Source: Corynebacterium xerosis NBRC 16721 = ATCC 373
GTDB taxonomy: Bacteria > Actinomycetota > Actinomycetes > Mycobacteriales > Mycobacteriaceae
Assembly: GCF_001552415.1 (NCBI RefSeq)
Contig: NZ_BCRD01000001.1
Coordinates: forward strand, 186,001-250,000
DNA length: 64,000 nt
Direction: 5' to 3'
Part shown: positions 1 to 11,798 of the stretch, piece after piece
How positions within the stretch are numbered: position 1 is the stretch's first letter
Layout: each line of letters starts with the position of its first letter
The notes under the pieces: model-generated
Told to the model about the DNA's origin: nothing
What the model saw: the letters and a program-made list of their open reading frames with translations, nothing else
The model's database searches: none
Translations under genes and position numbers: made by a program

Positions 1-925
1 TGGCGCCGTGGAGCTGGGTGCCCGGCAGGATGGTCACGTCGCGGCCGATCTCCACGTCGACGTCGATCCACGTGGTCGCCGGATCGACGATGGTCGCGCC
101 GCCGCGCATGGCCTTCTCGCACTGGCGGCGGTTGAGCTCGGCGCCGAGATTGGCCAGCTGCACGCGGTCGTTGACGCCGGCGACGACCATCGCGTCGTCG
201 AGGCGGTGGCCGCGCACGGAACGGTCCGCCTCGCGGGCGATGCCGATGACGTCGGTCAGGTACAGCTCGCCCTGCGCGTTGTCGGTGTTCAGCTGGGTCA
301 GCGCGTGGCGCAGCGTGGCGGCGTCGAAGGCGTAGACGCCGGAGTTGACCTCCGTGGTCCGGCGCTCGTCGTCGGTGGCGTCCTTCTCCTCGACGATGCG
401 CAGCACCTCGCCGTCGGAGTTGCGGATGATGCGGCCGTAACCATGGGGGTTCTCCGCCGTCGACGTCAGCACCGTCACGGCGGCGCGCGGCTTGCGGTTG
501 TGCTCCGCCAGCAGGGCGGAGAGCGTGTCGGCGTCGAGAAGCGGCACGTCGGAGGTGGTCACCAGCACGGTGCCCTCGAACTCCTGCAGCGAGGCGTCGT
601 CGAGTGCGCACTGCACCGCATGGCCGGTGCCGTTCTGCTCCTCCTGGTGGGCGATGGCCACGCCACCGGGCAGGGCGCCGTCGCCCTCGGCATCGGCGAT
701 GCCGCCCACCCACTCGGCGATGGCGCGGACGACCTTCTCGCGCTGGTGGCCGACGACCGCGACGATCTGTTCGGGGTCGACGCCCCGGGCCGCGTGCAGG
801 GCGTGTTCCAGCATCGTGCGGCCGCCGATGCCGTGCAGCATCTTCGGCGTGTCCGACTTCATGCGGGTGCCCTGGCCGGCGGCCAGGATGACGACGGCGG
901 TGGGCGTGCCGGTGCCGTTGCTCAT
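1..925 (-). CDS. glmU: Bifunctional UDP-GlcNAc pyrophosphorylase / glucosamine-1-P acetyltransferase GlmU (partial)
   Basis: GlmU makes UDP-N-acetylglucosamine for peptidoglycan and cell-wall precursors in the cytoplasm. About 308 N-terminal residues are in the window; the C-terminal acetyltransferase part lies beyond base 1. The protein opens MSNGTGTPTAVVILAAGQGT, with the uridyltransferase signature LAAGQGTRMKS near residues 13-23, followed by GHQ, TSDVPLL and the GYGRI segment typical of the pyrophosphorylase domain; the last visible residues (WIDVDVEIGRDV) begin the left-handed beta-helix. The ATG at 925 has GAGGAG 6 nt upstream. A TAGGGT box (minus strand, 966-971) could be its -10 element. 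Identity is secure from motifs; the missing part is not seen. Confidence 0.96.
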   Translation of the reverse strand, partial: MSNGTGTPTAVVILAAGQGTRMKSDTPKMLHGIGGRTMLEHALHAARGVDPEQIVAVVGHQREKVVRAIAEWVGGIADAEGDGALPGGVAIAHQEEQNGTGHAVQCALDDASLQEFEGTVLVTTSDVPLLDADTLSALLAEHNRKPRAAVTVLTSTAENPHGYGRIIRNSDGEVLRIVEEKDATDDERRTTEVNSGVYAFDAATLRHALTQLNTDNAQGELYLTDVIGIAREADRSVRGHRLDDAMVVAGVNDRVQLANLGAELNRRQCEKAMRGGATIVDPATTWIDVDVEIGRDVTILPGTQLHGA

Positions 926-1039
926 GTCAGTCTCCTCGTGCGGTTCGTCGTGGGATCCTCCGGAAACCCTACCTTCCGGAAGACGCGGCCACGGTACTCC
1001 CGCCCGGCCCCGCCCACGGTGCGGGGTGCGCGGCCCGCG

Positions 1040-2320
1040 TCAGCCCTTCGCCGACACGTCGGGCAGGGCACGGGCCATGGCCACGCCGATCAGCCCGAGC
1101 ACGGCGAAGAACCCGAGGGCCCACATGGTGCCGAGCATCGCCAACCCGCCGGAGATGGCGCCGGTGGCCAGCAGGATCACGCCCATCGCCGAGTTCGCCA
1201 CGGCGACGTAGGTGGTGCGTTGGTCGCCCTCGGCCATGTCGACGACGTAGGTCTTGCGGGCCACGCGCACTCCGGTGTGCGTCAGCGTGATCAGGAAGTA
1301 CGCCACGGGCAGCGCCCACCCCGACCAGTCCTCGGCGAAGGTCACCTGCGCCATCACCGCCAGCAGGATCACAGAGGCCAGCCCCGCGCCCCACGTCATG
1401 GTGCTTTTCGACGACTTGTCGCTCAACTTTCCCGAGACCTGCCCGCCGAGGATGGCCGCCGCGCCCGAGGCGATGAGGAAGGGGCCCAGCCCGGAGAGTT
1501 CGCCGTCGCCGCGTTCGGCGGACAGCGACACGAAGAAGGCGGGCGACAGGGCGGAGACCAGCAGCAGCGAACGGACGATGACGAAGTTGCGGAACGGCGC
1601 GTCGTCGGAAAGCAACTCCCACGATTCCTTGACCCACGACCCGGCCGAATCCTCCGACGTCTCGCCGGCGGGTTCGGTGACGCGGTGGAAGACGACCGCG
1701 CCGGCGAACCACGTCAGCGCGGAAATGGCGATCATCCAGGTCAGCACCGACGTCGGCAGGTCATCGCCGCCGAACCAGCGGATGCCCAGGCCGAGGGTGA
1801 TGGCGACGACGCCGGACAGGACCGTCGCCAAACCGGTGATCTGGCCGCGCTGGCCCTTCGGGATCGTGCGGCCCTGGACGTCCTTAGAGCCGATCGAGCA
1901 CAGCGAACGGCCCAGCGCGAAGATCGCCAGCGCCGCGAGGATGGCCACTGCCGCGGCCATGCCGTCGAACACCGCCGCCGACAGGGCCATGATCAGCGCC
2001 ATGACGCCCTGCGTGATCGAGCCGAGGATCCACACGGACTTGCGGTGCGCCCGGCGCTTGACCCACGGCGTCAGCGCCGCCTGCGGCAGCATCGACAGCG
2101 ACTCGCGGATGGGCACCAGCAGCGCGATGGCCAGGCCGGGCGCGCCCTGCGCAGTCAGCAGCCAGGGCAGCACGGTCTTCGGGTTGATCACCTGGTCGCC
2201 GGCGTTCTGCAGGCCGTTGGCGGCGATGAACTTCATGCCGTTGGCGGGCACGTCGCGGGCGACGTCGTCCGGCATGTCGGAGGTGTCGGCCGGGGAAACC
2301 AGCTTGTCGTAGAGCGCCAT
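1040..2320 (-). CDS. MFS transporter
   Basis: Integral membrane transporter of the major facilitator superfamily, 426 aa, of unknown substrate. The sequence alternates hydrophobic stretches (for example VAVILAALAIFALG and GLATVLSGVVAITLGLGI) with short charged loops, about 12 segments in all, and has a basic cytoplasmic loop after the second to third segment (VKRRAHRKSV). The N-terminal 40 residues are unusually soluble for the family. The ATG at 2320 lies 6 nt after a TAACCT box, suggesting a leaderless mRNA. It runs toward glmU and a 7-bp hairpin (959-980) separates the two genes. I see no motif that fixes the substrate, so drug efflux is only a guess. Confidence 0.85.
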   Translation of the reverse strand: MALYDKLVSPADTSDMPDDVARDVPANGMKFIAANGLQNAGDQVINPKTVLPWLLTAQGAPGLAIALLVPIRESLSMLPQAALTPWVKRRAHRKSVWILGSITQGVMALIMALSAAVFDGMAAAVAILAALAIFALGRSLCSIGSKDVQGRTIPKGQRGQITGLATVLSGVVAITLGLGIRWFGGDDLPTSVLTWMIAISALTWFAGAVVFHRVTEPAGETSEDSAGSWVKESWELLSDDAPFRNFVIVRSLLLVSALSPAFFVSLSAERGDGELSGLGPFLIASGAAAILGGQVSGKLSDKSSKSTMTWGAGLASVILLAVMAQVTFAEDWSGWALPVAYFLITLTHTGVRVARKTYVVDMAEGDQRTTYVAVANSAMGVILLATGAISGGLAMLGTMWALGFFAVLGLIGVAMARALPDVSAKG

Positions 2321-2372
2321 GCATGCAGGTTATCGGCGGACACCCGGCGATTTCGAGCAAGTGTTCCCTAAG

Positions 2373-2443
2373 CTCCCCCGCCAGGACTCGAACCTGAAAT
2401 GCCTGAACCAAAATCAGGAGTGTTGCCATTACACCACGGGGGA
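2373..2443 (-). tRNA. tRNA-Gln (anticodon UUG)
   Basis: A 71-nt cloverleaf on the minus strand. Acceptor arms TCCCCCG/CGGGGGA pair perfectly, the anticodon stem CCTGA/TCAGG encloses the loop TTTTGGT with anticodon TTG (plus-strand positions 2409-2411), and the T-arm loop TTCGAGT is present. The discriminator base is G, as expected for glutamine tRNAs. CCA is not encoded. Confidence 0.95.
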
Positions 2444-2509
2444 CCGGCGCGGCCGCCGCTATCGCGGGGGCGTGCACCGCGCATCAGATTAGCAACACCG
2501 GCGGCCGGG

Positions 2510-2567
2510 ACCGCACCCCAACCCGCACCCCAACCCGCACCCCAACCTGAACACCAACCCGCACCCC
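2510..2567. repeat. 12-bp tandem repeat (CCCGCACCCCAA), about 4.8 copies
   Basis: Five successive 12-bp units (2511-2521, 2522-2533, 2534-2545, 2546-2557, 2558-2567). The middle two are identical and the fourth is degenerate. It fills the gap between tRNA-Gln and the TetR gene and is not part of a convincing gene. Confidence 0.8.
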
Positions 2568-2644
2568 GGCCCATGCGCGACCCCGCACCCGCGCCACCGG
2601 CCCGCGCTCGGGGCGTGCCGCGCGGTCACGATAGGCTCGGGGAC

Positions 2645-3406
2645 ATGGGAAATCCGGGCAATGCCGTACGTCGGCGCATGAGCGGGCCGGAACGTCGCAG
2701 GCAACTCCTCGACGTCGGCCGGGCGACCTTCGCGGAACGTGGCCTCGACGGCACGTCGATGGAGGAGATCGCCTCCCGGGCGGGGGTGTCCAAGCCGGTG
2801 GTCTACGAGCATTTCGGCACGAAGGACGGCCTGTACCGCGAGGTCGTGGCCGAGGAGATGGAGCGCCTCGAAAACGTCATCGCCGATTCGATTTCGCGGG
2901 GCCGTTCGCGGGCGCGCATCGAACGTGCCGTCGTGGGGCTGTTGGCCTACGTGGAGGATCACACGGACGGGTTCACCATTTTGGCCCGCGATCCGGGGTC
3001 GAACCAGGGCTTTGCGACGCTGCTGGGCAACGCCACCGGCCGCGTGTCGCACATTCTCGGCGCCGCGTTCACCCGTGCGGGCCTGGATGAGGCTCCCGCG
3101 GTGCTGTATTCGCAGGCCCTGGTGGGCATGGTGTCGCAGACGGCGCAGTGGTGGCTGGACGAACGCACTGGTTCCGGGGAGGACCGCGGGACGGCGAAGG
3201 CCACCGACGGCACGACGCTGGACCGGGAGACCGTGGCGGCGCACATCGTCAACCTCTGCTGGAACGGCCTGGCGGGCATGGAGGCCCACCCGGTGCTGCG
3301 CGGCGACGTCGACGGCCCGGCCGCGGAGCAGGGCGCGGTGCTCGGCGCCGGCCCCGAAGCGGACCCGGCCGACAAGGTCCGGCGCGGCGGGGACGAGGCC
3401 CGATGA
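2645..3406 (+). CDS. TetR/AcrR-family transcriptional regulator
   Basis: A 253-aa DNA-binding regulator. Residues about 12-60 form the TetR helix-turn-helix: [20 protein letters not shown], then [22 protein letters not shown], a textbook match. The rest is the variable ligand-binding/dimer domain; the last 40 residues are Gly/Ala/Pro-rich and probably disordered. The ATG at 2645 is 7 nt after TAGGCT (2632-2637), so I chose it over upstream in-frame codons; it fits a leaderless transcript. Its stop overlaps the mfd start (ATGA at 3403-3406), so the two genes are translationally coupled. Targets and ligand are unknown; the coupling does not prove it controls mfd. Confidence 0.93.
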   Translation: MGNPGNAVRRRMSGPERRRQLLDVGRATFAERGLDGTSMEEIASRAGVSKPVVYEHFGTKDGLYREVVAEEMERLENVIADSISRGRSRARIERAVVGLLAYVEDHTDGFTILARDPGSNQGFATLLGNATGRVSHILGAAFTRAGLDEAPAVLYSQALVGMVSQTAQWWLDERTGSGEDRGTAKATDGTTLDRETVAAHIVNLCWNGLAGMEAHPVLRGDVDGPAAEQGAVLGAGPEADPADKVRRGGDEAR

Positions 3407-6400
3407 CCGGGTCGAAGACGGGGGCGATGGTGGCCCCGCTGTCGGGGCTGGCGCAGGTGGTGGCGGGGGAGCCGCAGCTGCGGGGCGTCGTGAAGCATCT
3501 CGGCGAGCCCGAACTGCACATGACCGGCAACGACCGGGTGCGGCCGCATCTCATCGCGGCGCTGGCCGCCAAGGCCCCCGTGCTGGCGGTGACCGCCACC
3601 GGGCGCGAGGCCGAGGACCTCACCTCGGAATTGCGGTCGATGCTGGGCTCTAAGGTGGCCATGTTCCCGTCGTGGGAGACGCTGCCGCACGAGCGGCTGT
3701 CGCCGGCGGTGGACACCGTGGCCACGCGCCGGGCGGTGCTGTCCGGCATGCGCGCGGGCACGGTGACCGTCGTCGTCGCCGCGGTGCGGTCGCTGGTGCA
3801 GCCGGTGCTCGACGACGGCGCGGAGGCCATCCGCCTCGCCGTCGACGAAGAGGTGCCCGACCTGCCGGAGAAGCTCGAGCGCCACGGCTACTCGCGCGTC
3901 GACATGGTCGGCCGGCGCGGGCAGTTCGCCGTGCGCGGCGGCATCGTCGACGTTTTCCCCGCCACCGCCGACAATCCAGTGCGCGTGGAGCTGTGGGGCG
4001 ACGAGATCACCGAGATGCGCGTGTTCTCCGTGGGCGACCAGCGCACCATCTCCGAGGTCGAGGCCGGCGATTCCGCCGGCGTGGTGGAGGTCCACGCCTG
4101 CCGGGCGCTGCTCCTCGACGACGCGGTGAAGGCGCGTGCCGGCGAAATGGCCGGCGAACGCTCCGGCGACGTGCAGGAAATGCTCGTGCGCATCTCCGAC
4201 GGCCAGTGGGTCGACGGCATGGAGGCGCTGATCCCGCTGCTGACCGACCGCCCGCTGGTGCCGCTGACGGAGCTGCTGCCCGACGGCGCGCACACTCTCC
4301 TGTGCGGCCCGGAGCGCATCCGTTCCCGCGCCGCGGACCTCATCGCAACCGGCGACGAGTTCATGGCCGCGGCGTGGGAAACCGCCGCGATGGGCGGCGG
4401 CGCGCCGATCCCGGCGGACGGGCTCGACGCCAGCGCCTACCGGCACCTCGACGAGGTCCGCCGCGCCCCGTGGTGGTCGATTTCCCCGCCCGGCATGCTC
4501 GACGGCGGCGTCACCGAAGACGACGTTTTGCCCCTGACCTACGAACCCGGCCCCGAACCCCGCGGCGACCTCAAGGCCATCGGGGCCATGATGGCGCAGC
4601 TGCGCGAGGCCACCGTCGGCGGCGAACGCGTCGCCTACATCGCCGGAACGCCGGCCGGCGTCCGTCGTCAAGCGGAGAAGTTCCGCGAAGCCGGCATCGC
4701 CTGCCGCATCGCCACCGGCCCCGAATACCCCGAACCCGGGCGCATCACCGTCTACCAGGGCGTCAGCCACGGTGGCCTGGTGTTCCCGCGCACCGACGGC
4801 GGGGCGCTGACCGTCATCGCCGAAGCCGACGTCACCGGCAACCGCGTCACCGACATCGGCGGCGGGCGCCGCAAGCCCGCCAAGCGCCGCAACCGCGTGG
4901 ATCCGCTCGCCCTGGAAGCCGGCGACTTCGTGGTGCACGACACCCACGGCATCGGCCGGTTCGTCAAACTCACCGAACGCACCATCGGCACCGGCGACGA
5001 CCAGGCGCGCCGCGAATACGTGGTGCTGGAGTACGCCTCCGGCAAGCGCGGCGGCCCGCCCGACCAGCTCTACGTGCCCATGGAGAGCCTCGATCAGCTG
5101 ACCCGCTACGTCGGCGGCGAAAAGCCCACCCTGTCGAAGATGGGCGGCTCCGACTGGAAGACCACCAAGCGCAAGGCCCGCGGCGCCGTCCGCGAAATCG
5201 CCGAAGAGCTGGTCAAGCTCTACGCCGAGCGGCAGGCCGCGCCGGGCCACGCCTTCGCCCCGGATTCGCCGTGGCAGACGGAGATGGAGGACAACTTCCC
5301 CTTCGCCGAAACGGAGGACCAGCTCACCGCCATCGCCGAGATCAAGGCGGACATGGAAAAGCCCGCGCCGATGGACCGCGTGCTCATCGGCGACGTCGGC
5401 TACGGCAAGACCGAAGTTGCGCTGCGCGCGGCGTTCAAGGCGGTGCAGGACGGCAAGCAGGTCGCGGTGCTCGTGCCCACGACCCTGCTGGCCCAGCAGC
5501 ACCTGGCCACGTTCAGCGAGCGCATGGAGGGTTTCCCCGTCACGGTGCGGGGGCTGAGCCGCTTCACGTCGACGAGGGAATCGAAGGAGATTCTCACGGG
5601 GCTGAAGGAAGGCACCGTCGACATCGTCATCGGCACCCACCGCCTGCTGCAGACCGGCGTGTCGTGGAAGCAGCTGGGCCTGGTCATCGTCGACGAGGAG
5701 CAGCGTTTCGGCGTCGAGCACAAGGAGCACATCAAGGCGCTGCGCAACCACGTCGACGTGCTGACCATGTCGGCGACCCCGATCCCGCGCACGCTGGAGA
5801 TGTCCATGGCCGGCATTCGAGAGATGAGCCAGATCCTCACCCCGCCCGAGGACCGGCACCCGGTGCTGACCTACGTCGGCGCGCAGTCGGACAAGCAGAT
5901 CGCCGCGGCCATCCGCCGCGAGCTGCTGCGCGATGGCCAGGTGTTTTACCTGCACAACAAGGTCAGCACCATCGACAAGGCCGCGCAGAAGGTCCGCGAC
6001 CTGGTGCCGGAGGCGCGCGTCGTCGTCGCCCACGGCCAGATGGGCGAGGAGATGCTCGAGCGCACGGTGCAGGGTTTCTGGGACCGCGAATTCGACGTGC
6101 TGGTGTGCACGACCATCGTGGAAACGGGCCTGGACATCGCCAACGCCAACACGCTGATCGTCGAAAACGCCCACCACATGGGCCTGTCGCAGCTGCACCA
6201 GCTGCGCGGCCGCGTGGGGCGTTCCCGCGAGCGCGCCTACGCCTATTTCCTGTATCCGGCGGATCAGACGCTGACGGAGAATTCCTACGACCGCCTGGCC
6301 ACTATCGCACAGAACAATGATCTCGGCGCCGGTATGGCGGTGGCCATGAAGGACCTGGAAATGCGCGGGGCGGGAAATGTGCTCGGCGCGGAACAATCCG

Positions 6401-7020
6401 GCCACATTTCCGGGGTCGGTTTCGACATGTACGTCCGATTGGTCGGCGAAGCGGTCGCCGCGATGAAGGCGGTGGCCGATGGCGAAACGCCCGACGCGTC
6501 GGCGCAGGAACCGAAGGAAATCCGCATCGACCTGCCCGTCGACGCGAACATCCCGGCCAGTTACGTCGACTCGGAGCGGCTGCGCCTGGAGGCGTACCGG
6601 AAGTTCGCGTCGGCGCAGGCCATGGAGGACATCGACGTCGTCCTCGACGAGCTCGTCGACCGCTACGGCGAGCCGCCGATCGAAGTGCAGCGCCTTGCGG
6701 CGATTTCGAGATTGCGAATCATTTGCCGCGAGTTCGGCGTGCATGAGGTTCAAGCGACGGGTGCGCACATTAAGATCGGACCCATGGAACTCGCCGATTC
6801 GAAGCAGGTGCGTTTGAAGCGCCTGCATCCGCAATCGACGTACCGGGCCGCATCGCGGACCGTTTCCGTGGCGGTTCCGAAGGAAGGGAAGGGTTTGCGG
6901 GCCAAGCCGGTGCGCGATGTCGCGCTGGTGCAATGGGTCGCCGATTTCCTCACCGGAATGGCGGGAATCCCCGTCATGGACATCGTCGGCGAAGCCCACG
7001 GCGGAAAGGATCAGAAATGA
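3403..7020 (+). CDS. mfd: Transcription-repair coupling factor Mfd
   Basis: A 1205-aa ATP-dependent translocase that removes RNA polymerase stalled at DNA lesions and recruits UvrA. Visible parts: UvrB-like N-terminal module; RNA-polymerase-interacting domain around [20 protein letters not shown] (residues about 500-520); helicase core with Walker [19 protein letters not shown], the DEEQ motif ([11 protein letters not shown]) and [15 protein letters not shown]; and the C-terminal TRCF domain ([20 protein letters not shown]). Length matches the family. Start and stop overlap both neighbours by 4 nt (TetR upstream, mazG downstream), so it is the centre of a coupled operon. The gene carries two copies of the GTCGTVAAGC motif (3487-3496, 4664-4673). 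Confidence 0.98.
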   Translation: MTGSKTGAMVAPLSGLAQVVAGEPQLRGVVKHLGEPELHMTGNDRVRPHLIAALAAKAPVLAVTATGREAEDLTSELRSMLGSKVAMFPSWETLPHERLSPAVDTVATRRAVLSGMRAGTVTVVVAAVRSLVQPVLDDGAEAIRLAVDEEVPDLPEKLERHGYSRVDMVGRRGQFAVRGGIVDVFPATADNPVRVELWGDEITEMRVFSVGDQRTISEVEAGDSAGVVEVHACRALLLDDAVKARAGEMAGERSGDVQEMLVRISDGQWVDGMEALIPLLTDRPLVPLTELLPDGAHTLLCGPERIRSRAADLIATGDEFMAAAWETAAMGGGAPIPADGLDASAYRHLDEVRRAPWWSISPPGMLDGGVTEDDVLPLTYEPGPEPRGDLKAIGAMMAQLREATVGGERVAYIAGTPAGVRRQAEKFREAGIACRIATGPEYPEPGRITVYQGVSHGGLVFPRTDGGALTVIAEADVTGNRVTDIGGGRRKPAKRRNRVDPLALEAGDFVVHDTHGIGRFVKLTERTIGTGDDQARREYVVLEYASGKRGGPPDQLYVPMESLDQLTRYVGGEKPTLSKMGGSDWKTTKRKARGAVREIAEELVKLYAERQAAPGHAFAPDSPWQTEMEDNFPFAETEDQLTAIAEIKADMEKPAPMDRVLIGDVGYGKTEVALRAAFKAVQDGKQVAVLVPTTLLAQQHLATFSERMEGFPVTVRGLSRFTSTRESKEILTGLKEGTVDIVIGTHRLLQTGVSWKQLGLVIVDEEQRFGVEHKEHIKALRNHVDVLTMSATPIPRTLEMSMAGIREMSQILTPPEDRHPVLTYVGAQSDKQIAAAIRRELLRDGQVFYLHNKVSTIDKAAQKVRDLVPEARVVVAHGQMGEEMLERTVQGFWDREFDVLVCTTIVETGLDIANANTLIVENAHHMGLSQLHQLRGRVGRSRERAYAYFLYPADQTLTENSYDRLATIAQNNDLGAGMAVAMKDLEMRGAGNVLGAEQSGHISGVGFDMYVRLVGEAVAAMKAVADGETPDASAQEPKEIRIDLPVDANIPASYVDSERLRLEAYRKFASAQAMEDIDVVLDELVDRYGEPPIEVQRLAAISRLRIICREFGVHEVQATGAHIKIGPMELADSKQVRLKRLHPQSTYRAASRTVSVAVPKEGKGLRAKPVRDVALVQWVADFLTGMAGIPVMDIVGEAHGGKDQK

Positions 7021-8096
7021 CCATCATCGTGCTCGACCCGCGGTTTCCCACCGCGATTCCCCTCGAAGCGGCGAGTTTGCTGACGGGGGAGGTGTCCTAC
7101 ACCGAGGAGGTGCCCATCCGCGTCCGCTGGGCCATCGCCGATGCGGGCGGGCATTCGGTGTCCGATGCGGAGATCCTGGTGACCACCGACGTCGACAACG
7201 ATGACGTCCAGGACCGCATCGCCGCCGGCGAGCGCATCTTCGACGTCGGCCTCGCCGAGGCCCCGTCGCCGGCCGCCGCCGTTCTGTCCGCTGCTCCTGC
7301 GGCCACTGCGGCCCCGGCCGCCGCCTCCGCCGCGACTTCTGCGGCCCCGGCGCAGGACACGGACGAGGGCACCGCGCGGGTCGCCGCCGATTCGCGTGAC
7401 GACGGCCCGGCCGCCGCGCCGTCCGCCCACGCCGCATCGGCCACCGCACCCGCGGCGGCGGGCGGCGAACTGGGGGAGCGGTTCCCCCGCGTGGCCGAGG
7501 CCATCGACGTCATGTCCGCCGCTCGCCGCACCGGCGAGTGGGAGGCGGGGCAGACCCACGCCAGCCTGTTGCCGTACCTGATCGAGGAGGCGTTCGAGTT
7601 CATCGACGCCGTCAACGAGGGCGGCGACGTCCGCGGCGAGCTGTCGGATCTGCTGCTGCAGGTGCTGTTCCAGGCGGAGGTCGCCGAGGACTTCGACATC
7701 GACGACGTCGCCGGGGCGTTCGTGGACAAGATGCGGCTGCGCAAGCCGTACCTCTTCGACGGTTCCCGCGACCTCGGCGAGGGCGCGGAGCTGATGCCCC
7801 TGGCCGAGCAGGAGGAGGCGTGGACCGCCGGCCGCGGCGGCCCGCGTTCGCAGCCCGCCGAGTTCCTGCCGGCGCTGGCGCTGGCCGAGGAGGCCATCCG
7901 CCGGGCCCGCGCACTGGGCATGTCGGATTCCGACATCCCGGTCGAGTTGATGTGCCCGACCCCGGGCCTGGAGCTGGAGTCCGGTGCCGAGGCGCGCACG
8001 CGTTTCGTCGCCCGCGAATTCCTCATGCAGTTGGACTCCCTCGGTGGCCCCGCGGCCGGGGAGGATCCCGCGGATTCGAACGAATCGGCGGAGTGA
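7017..8096 (+). CDS. mazG: Nucleoside triphosphate pyrophosphohydrolase MazG
   Basis: MazG hydrolyses (d)NTPs to monophosphates and pyrophosphate, cleaning damaged nucleotides from the pool. The protein has 359 aa: residues 1-85 are a conserved N-terminal region ([20 protein letters not shown]), 90-150 a low-complexity Ala/Pro linker, then the MazG domain with the metal-binding pattern [12 protein letters not shown] (E-E-x2-E) and [13 protein letters not shown] (E-x2-D). The C-terminal region ([20 protein letters not shown]) resembles the actinobacterial form. The ATG at 7017 overlaps the mfd stop as ATGA. Mfd-MazG adjacency is the order I recall from mycobacteria. Confidence 0.95.
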   Translation: MTIIVLDPRFPTAIPLEAASLLTGEVSYTEEVPIRVRWAIADAGGHSVSDAEILVTTDVDNDDVQDRIAAGERIFDVGLAEAPSPAAAVLSAAPAATAAPAAASAATSAAPAQDTDEGTARVAADSRDDGPAAAPSAHAASATAPAAAGGELGERFPRVAEAIDVMSAARRTGEWEAGQTHASLLPYLIEEAFEFIDAVNEGGDVRGELSDLLLQVLFQAEVAEDFDIDDVAGAFVDKMRLRKPYLFDGSRDLGEGAELMPLAEQEEAWTAGRGGPRSQPAEFLPALALAEEAIRRARALGMSDSDIPVELMCPTPGLELESGAEARTRFVAREFLMQLDSLGGPAAGEDPADSNESAE

Positions 8097-8142
8097 CCTG
8101 GCCTTTCCACGTTCGGCGGCCTGATCCGTAGGATGGGCTCCC

Positions 8143-9021
8143 GTGTCCGACTTCGCTGATCCCCGTGGCGGCGGCCGACGCGGTCGTGGCCGCGACGTGC
8201 CGTCGTGGTCCGGCGACCCCAAGCGCGGGTCGGCGCGCGGGGGCCGGAAGTCGGCGGGGTGCGGTTGCCTCGGCTTCACGACGATCGCCGTGCTGGCGAT
8301 CATCGCGATGGTCGGGGCGATGGCCATGTTCGTCGGACCGGTGCAGGCGCCGTTCACCAAGCAGCCCATCCCGGACAACGTTCCGCCGGCCGCGGCCGAG
8401 GCCGCCCCGCGCGTCGACGTCCACGCGCCCGGCCGCACCGCCGACCAGCTCGCCCAGTGGGCGCAGCCCATCGCCGAGGCGACGCGCATCCCGTCGGCCG
8501 CCGTCCGCGCCTACGCCAATGCGGAGGTCATCGCGGCGGAGTCGTGGCCGGAGTGCAACCTCAGCTGGAATACGTTGGCGGGGCTGGGCCAGGTGGAGAC
8601 CCGCCACGGCACCTACACCGGCAACTGGATGAAGCCGGCGGAAATCCAGGCCGACGGCGTGGTGCGCCCGCCGATCGTCGGCGTGCCCCTGGACGGGTCC
8701 CCCGGGTTCGCGGAAATCCGCGACACCGATGGCGGCGCCCTCGACGGCGACACGGAATTCGACCGGGCCGTGGGGCCGATGCAGTTCATCCCGGAGACCT
8801 GGCGGCGCCACGGCATCGACGCCAGCGGCGACGGCGTCGCCGACCCGCACCACATCGACGACGCCGCGGCGTCGTCGGCGCGTTTGCTGTGCTCCGGCGG
8901 CCGCGACCTGGCCACGCCGGAGGGCTGGACCTCGGCGATCAGGTCGTACAACCAGTCCGACCAGTACGTCCGCGACGTCCGCGACGCGGCGGCCAATTAC
9001 GCGCTGAACCAGTCGGCATGA
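8143..9021 (+). CDS. Membrane-anchored lytic murein transglycosylase (LpqU-like)
   Basis: A 292-aa peptidoglycan-cleaving enzyme acting outside the membrane. It has a basic N-terminus, one membrane segment at about residues 43-63, a Pro/Ala-rich spacer and a C-terminal SLT-type domain with LAGLGQVETRHGTY (likely catalytic Glu152), the GPMQFIPETWRRHG block and the closing AIRSYNQSDQYVRDV. Mycobacterial LpqU occupies the same place between mazG and eno, but here the two cysteines (Cys40, Cys42) are not in a normal lipobox, so I read it as membrane-anchored rather than a lipoprotein. GTG at 8143 lies 8 nt after TAGGAT (8129-8134). A GTCGTVAAGC motif is at 8273-8282 (minus). Confidence 0.9.
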   Translation: MSDFADPRGGGRRGRGRDVPSWSGDPKRGSARGGRKSAGCGCLGFTTIAVLAIIAMVGAMAMFVGPVQAPFTKQPIPDNVPPAAAEAAPRVDVHAPGRTADQLAQWAQPIAEATRIPSAAVRAYANAEVIAAESWPECNLSWNTLAGLGQVETRHGTYTGNWMKPAEIQADGVVRPPIVGVPLDGSPGFAEIRDTDGGALDGDTEFDRAVGPMQFIPETWRRHGIDASGDGVADPHHIDDAAASSARLLCSGGRDLATPEGWTSAIRSYNQSDQYVRDVRDAAANYALNQSA

Positions 9022-9164
9022 GGCCGCTTGCGCGAGACACGCGGGCAGCGCCGCGGAGCGGCCCCCTTTCGGGGCTTCCGGGCGGGGTTCCCGCGGCGGC
9101 GCGATCCACGCAAACGTGCCACAATCGAAGTCATACGGCCGGAAGGGTTCCGGCGGAAAGGTGA

Positions 9165-10448
<1,284 letters not shown>

Positions 10449-10510
10449 TCCGCACCGACCCCGCTCCGCCGTCCGACGGTGGGGCGGGGGCGAGGCGGTG
10501 AAACCGCCGG

Positions 10511-10547
10511 AAAAAGGGGCCGGGTCGATCATCGACCCGGCCCCTTT
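10511..10547. terminator. Intrinsic terminator after eno
   Basis: A perfect 14-bp inverted repeat (10516-10529 and 10531-10544) flanked by AAAAA on the left and TTT on the right. It sits 67 nt after the eno stop and could act in both directions. Confidence 0.9.
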
Positions 10548-10577
10548 CGGCGTGCCGCGCCGGGTATGCTTCCGGTC

Positions 10578-11120
10578 ATGGGAACTACAGCACGGGGCCG
10601 CCGGGGACGAGGGGGATCCGCCGCCGGCGCGTCGGATGGGCGCGTCGGCGGCGGCCTGTCGTCGCTGCAGCCGTGGCAGACCCTGACCATGGCCGTGTTG
10701 CTGCTGTTCCTGGTCCTGGTGTTGGCCGTGCCGCTGCGCACGTACGCGGAGCAGCGGGCCGAACTGGCGGAGACCCGCGAAAACATCGCCCGCATGGAGG
10801 AGCGCACCCGCGAGCTCCAGGCGGAGAAGGAACGGTTCTCCGATCCGGAATACATCAAGGAACAGGCCCGCATCCGGCTGGGGCTGGTGGAGGAGGGGGA
10901 GACCCCGTTCCGCATCGTCGATCCCGCGCTGGGCACGGCGGATGGGGAGGGCCCCGTGGGGGAGGAGACCCTGCCGACCGCCCCCTGGTACGAGCAGCTG
11001 TGGGATTCGGTGTCGTTGCCTCCCGAGGAGGAGAAGCCGGCCAACCCCGCCCGCGACGAGGCGACCAGCCCGGATCGGCTGCCGACCGTGCCCGAACCGG
11101 CGCCCGAACCGGCACCGTAA
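10578..11120 (+). CDS. ftsB: FtsB/DivIC-family septum formation protein
   Basis: A 180-aa bitopic divisome protein. Cytoplasmic residues 1-35 are Arg/Gly-rich, a single membrane span covers about 37-56 (LTMAVLLLFLVLVLAVPLRT), and a coiled coil follows (EQRAELAETRENIARMEERT), then the DPEYIKEQARIRLGLVEEGE motif typical of the DivIC/FtsB family; the tail is Pro/Glu-rich. In this family the protein bridges FtsL and FtsQ during septation. The ATG at 10578 follows TATGCT (10565-10570) by 7 nt, so the transcript is probably leaderless and separate from eno. Confidence 0.92.
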   Translation: MGTTARGRRGRGGSAAGASDGRVGGGLSSLQPWQTLTMAVLLLFLVLVLAVPLRTYAEQRAELAETRENIARMEERTRELQAEKERFSDPEYIKEQARIRLGLVEEGETPFRIVDPALGTADGEGPVGEETLPTAPWYEQLWDSVSLPPEEEKPANPARDEATSPDRLPTVPEPAPEPAP

Positions 11121-11185
11121 ATCGGATAACCGGTGTGCCTGCCGGTAAGGTGACCAACTGGCCAGCGCCTTTGGGGGTGCGGCCG

Positions 11186-11206
11186 TAGTCGTCGTAAAGC
11201 AAAAAT
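11186..11206 (+). repeat. GTCGTVAAGC motif site (ftsB-DUF501 gap)
   Basis: Exact core GTCGTAAAGC at 11191-11200, followed by AAAAATTC. It lies in a 147-bp gap between two genes of the same direction. One of the intergenic members of the dispersed motif family described in the findings. Confidence 0.75.
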
Positions 11207-11267
11207 TCTTTTGGAATCACCGTTGACCAGGACCCGCCGCCGGACGGCGGGGACAGGAGGATCCGCC

Positions 11268-11798
11268 ATGACCGTTGACCCCGCCGATCTGGAGGCCGTG
11301 GCCGCGCAGTTGGGCCGCACGCCGCGTGGCGTGCTCGAGATCTCCTACCGCTGCCCGGACGGGGCGCCGGGCGTGGTGAAGACCGCGCCGCGCCTGGACG
11401 ACGGCACGCCCTTCCCGACCCTGCACTACTTGACCGACCCGCGGCTGACCGCCGAGGCGTCGCGGCTGGAGGTCGCCGGCGTGATGCGCGACATGTCCGC
11501 GCGCCTGCTGGAGGACGAGGAGCTGGCCGCGGATTACCGCGCCGCCCACGAGCACTACCTGCGCGAGCGCAACGCCATCGAGGATCTGGGCACCGATTTC
11601 TCCGGCGGCGGCATGCCCGACCGCGTCAAGTGCATGCACGTGCTCATCGCCTACGCGCTGGCCGAGGGCCCGGACCACTTCCGTTTGGGCACCGAGTCCG
11701 TGGCGCTGGCGGCCGAGGGCACGGGCCTGCGCGGCACGGCGATCCCGGAGGACTGGCCGACGTGCGCGGACCTGGGCATCGAGAGGGGTGACGGATGA
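11268..11798 (+). CDS. DUF501 domain protein
   Basis: A 176-aa conserved actinobacterial protein of unknown function. DUF501 features visible are LGRTPRGVLEISYRCPDGAP near the start, the FPTLHYLTDPRLTAEASRLE block and DRVKCMHVLIAYALAEGP with a conserved Cys-Met-His. It has no signal peptide or membrane span. The ATG at 11268 has the strong site GGACAGGAGG 7 nt upstream. It overlaps ppx by 4 nt (ATGA), so the two are coupled; this pairing with an exopolyphosphatase is widespread and suggests a link to polyphosphate or stringent-response metabolism, which is inference only. Confidence 0.92.
   Translation: MTVDPADLEAVAAQLGRTPRGVLEISYRCPDGAPGVVKTAPRLDDGTPFPTLHYLTDPRLTAEASRLEVAGVMRDMSARLLEDEELAADYRAAHEHYLRERNAIEDLGTDFSGGGMPDRVKCMHVLIAYALAEGPDHFRLGTESVALAAEGTGLRGTAIPEDWPTCADLGIERGDG

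Noticed and set aside
2959..6999. A 1346-codon open frame on the minus strand opposite mfd
   Set aside because: It is the antisense shadow of mfd: high third-position GC keeps the opposite frame open. Its residue composition (His/Arg/Gly/Val-rich) fits no protein family and mfd is unmistakable.
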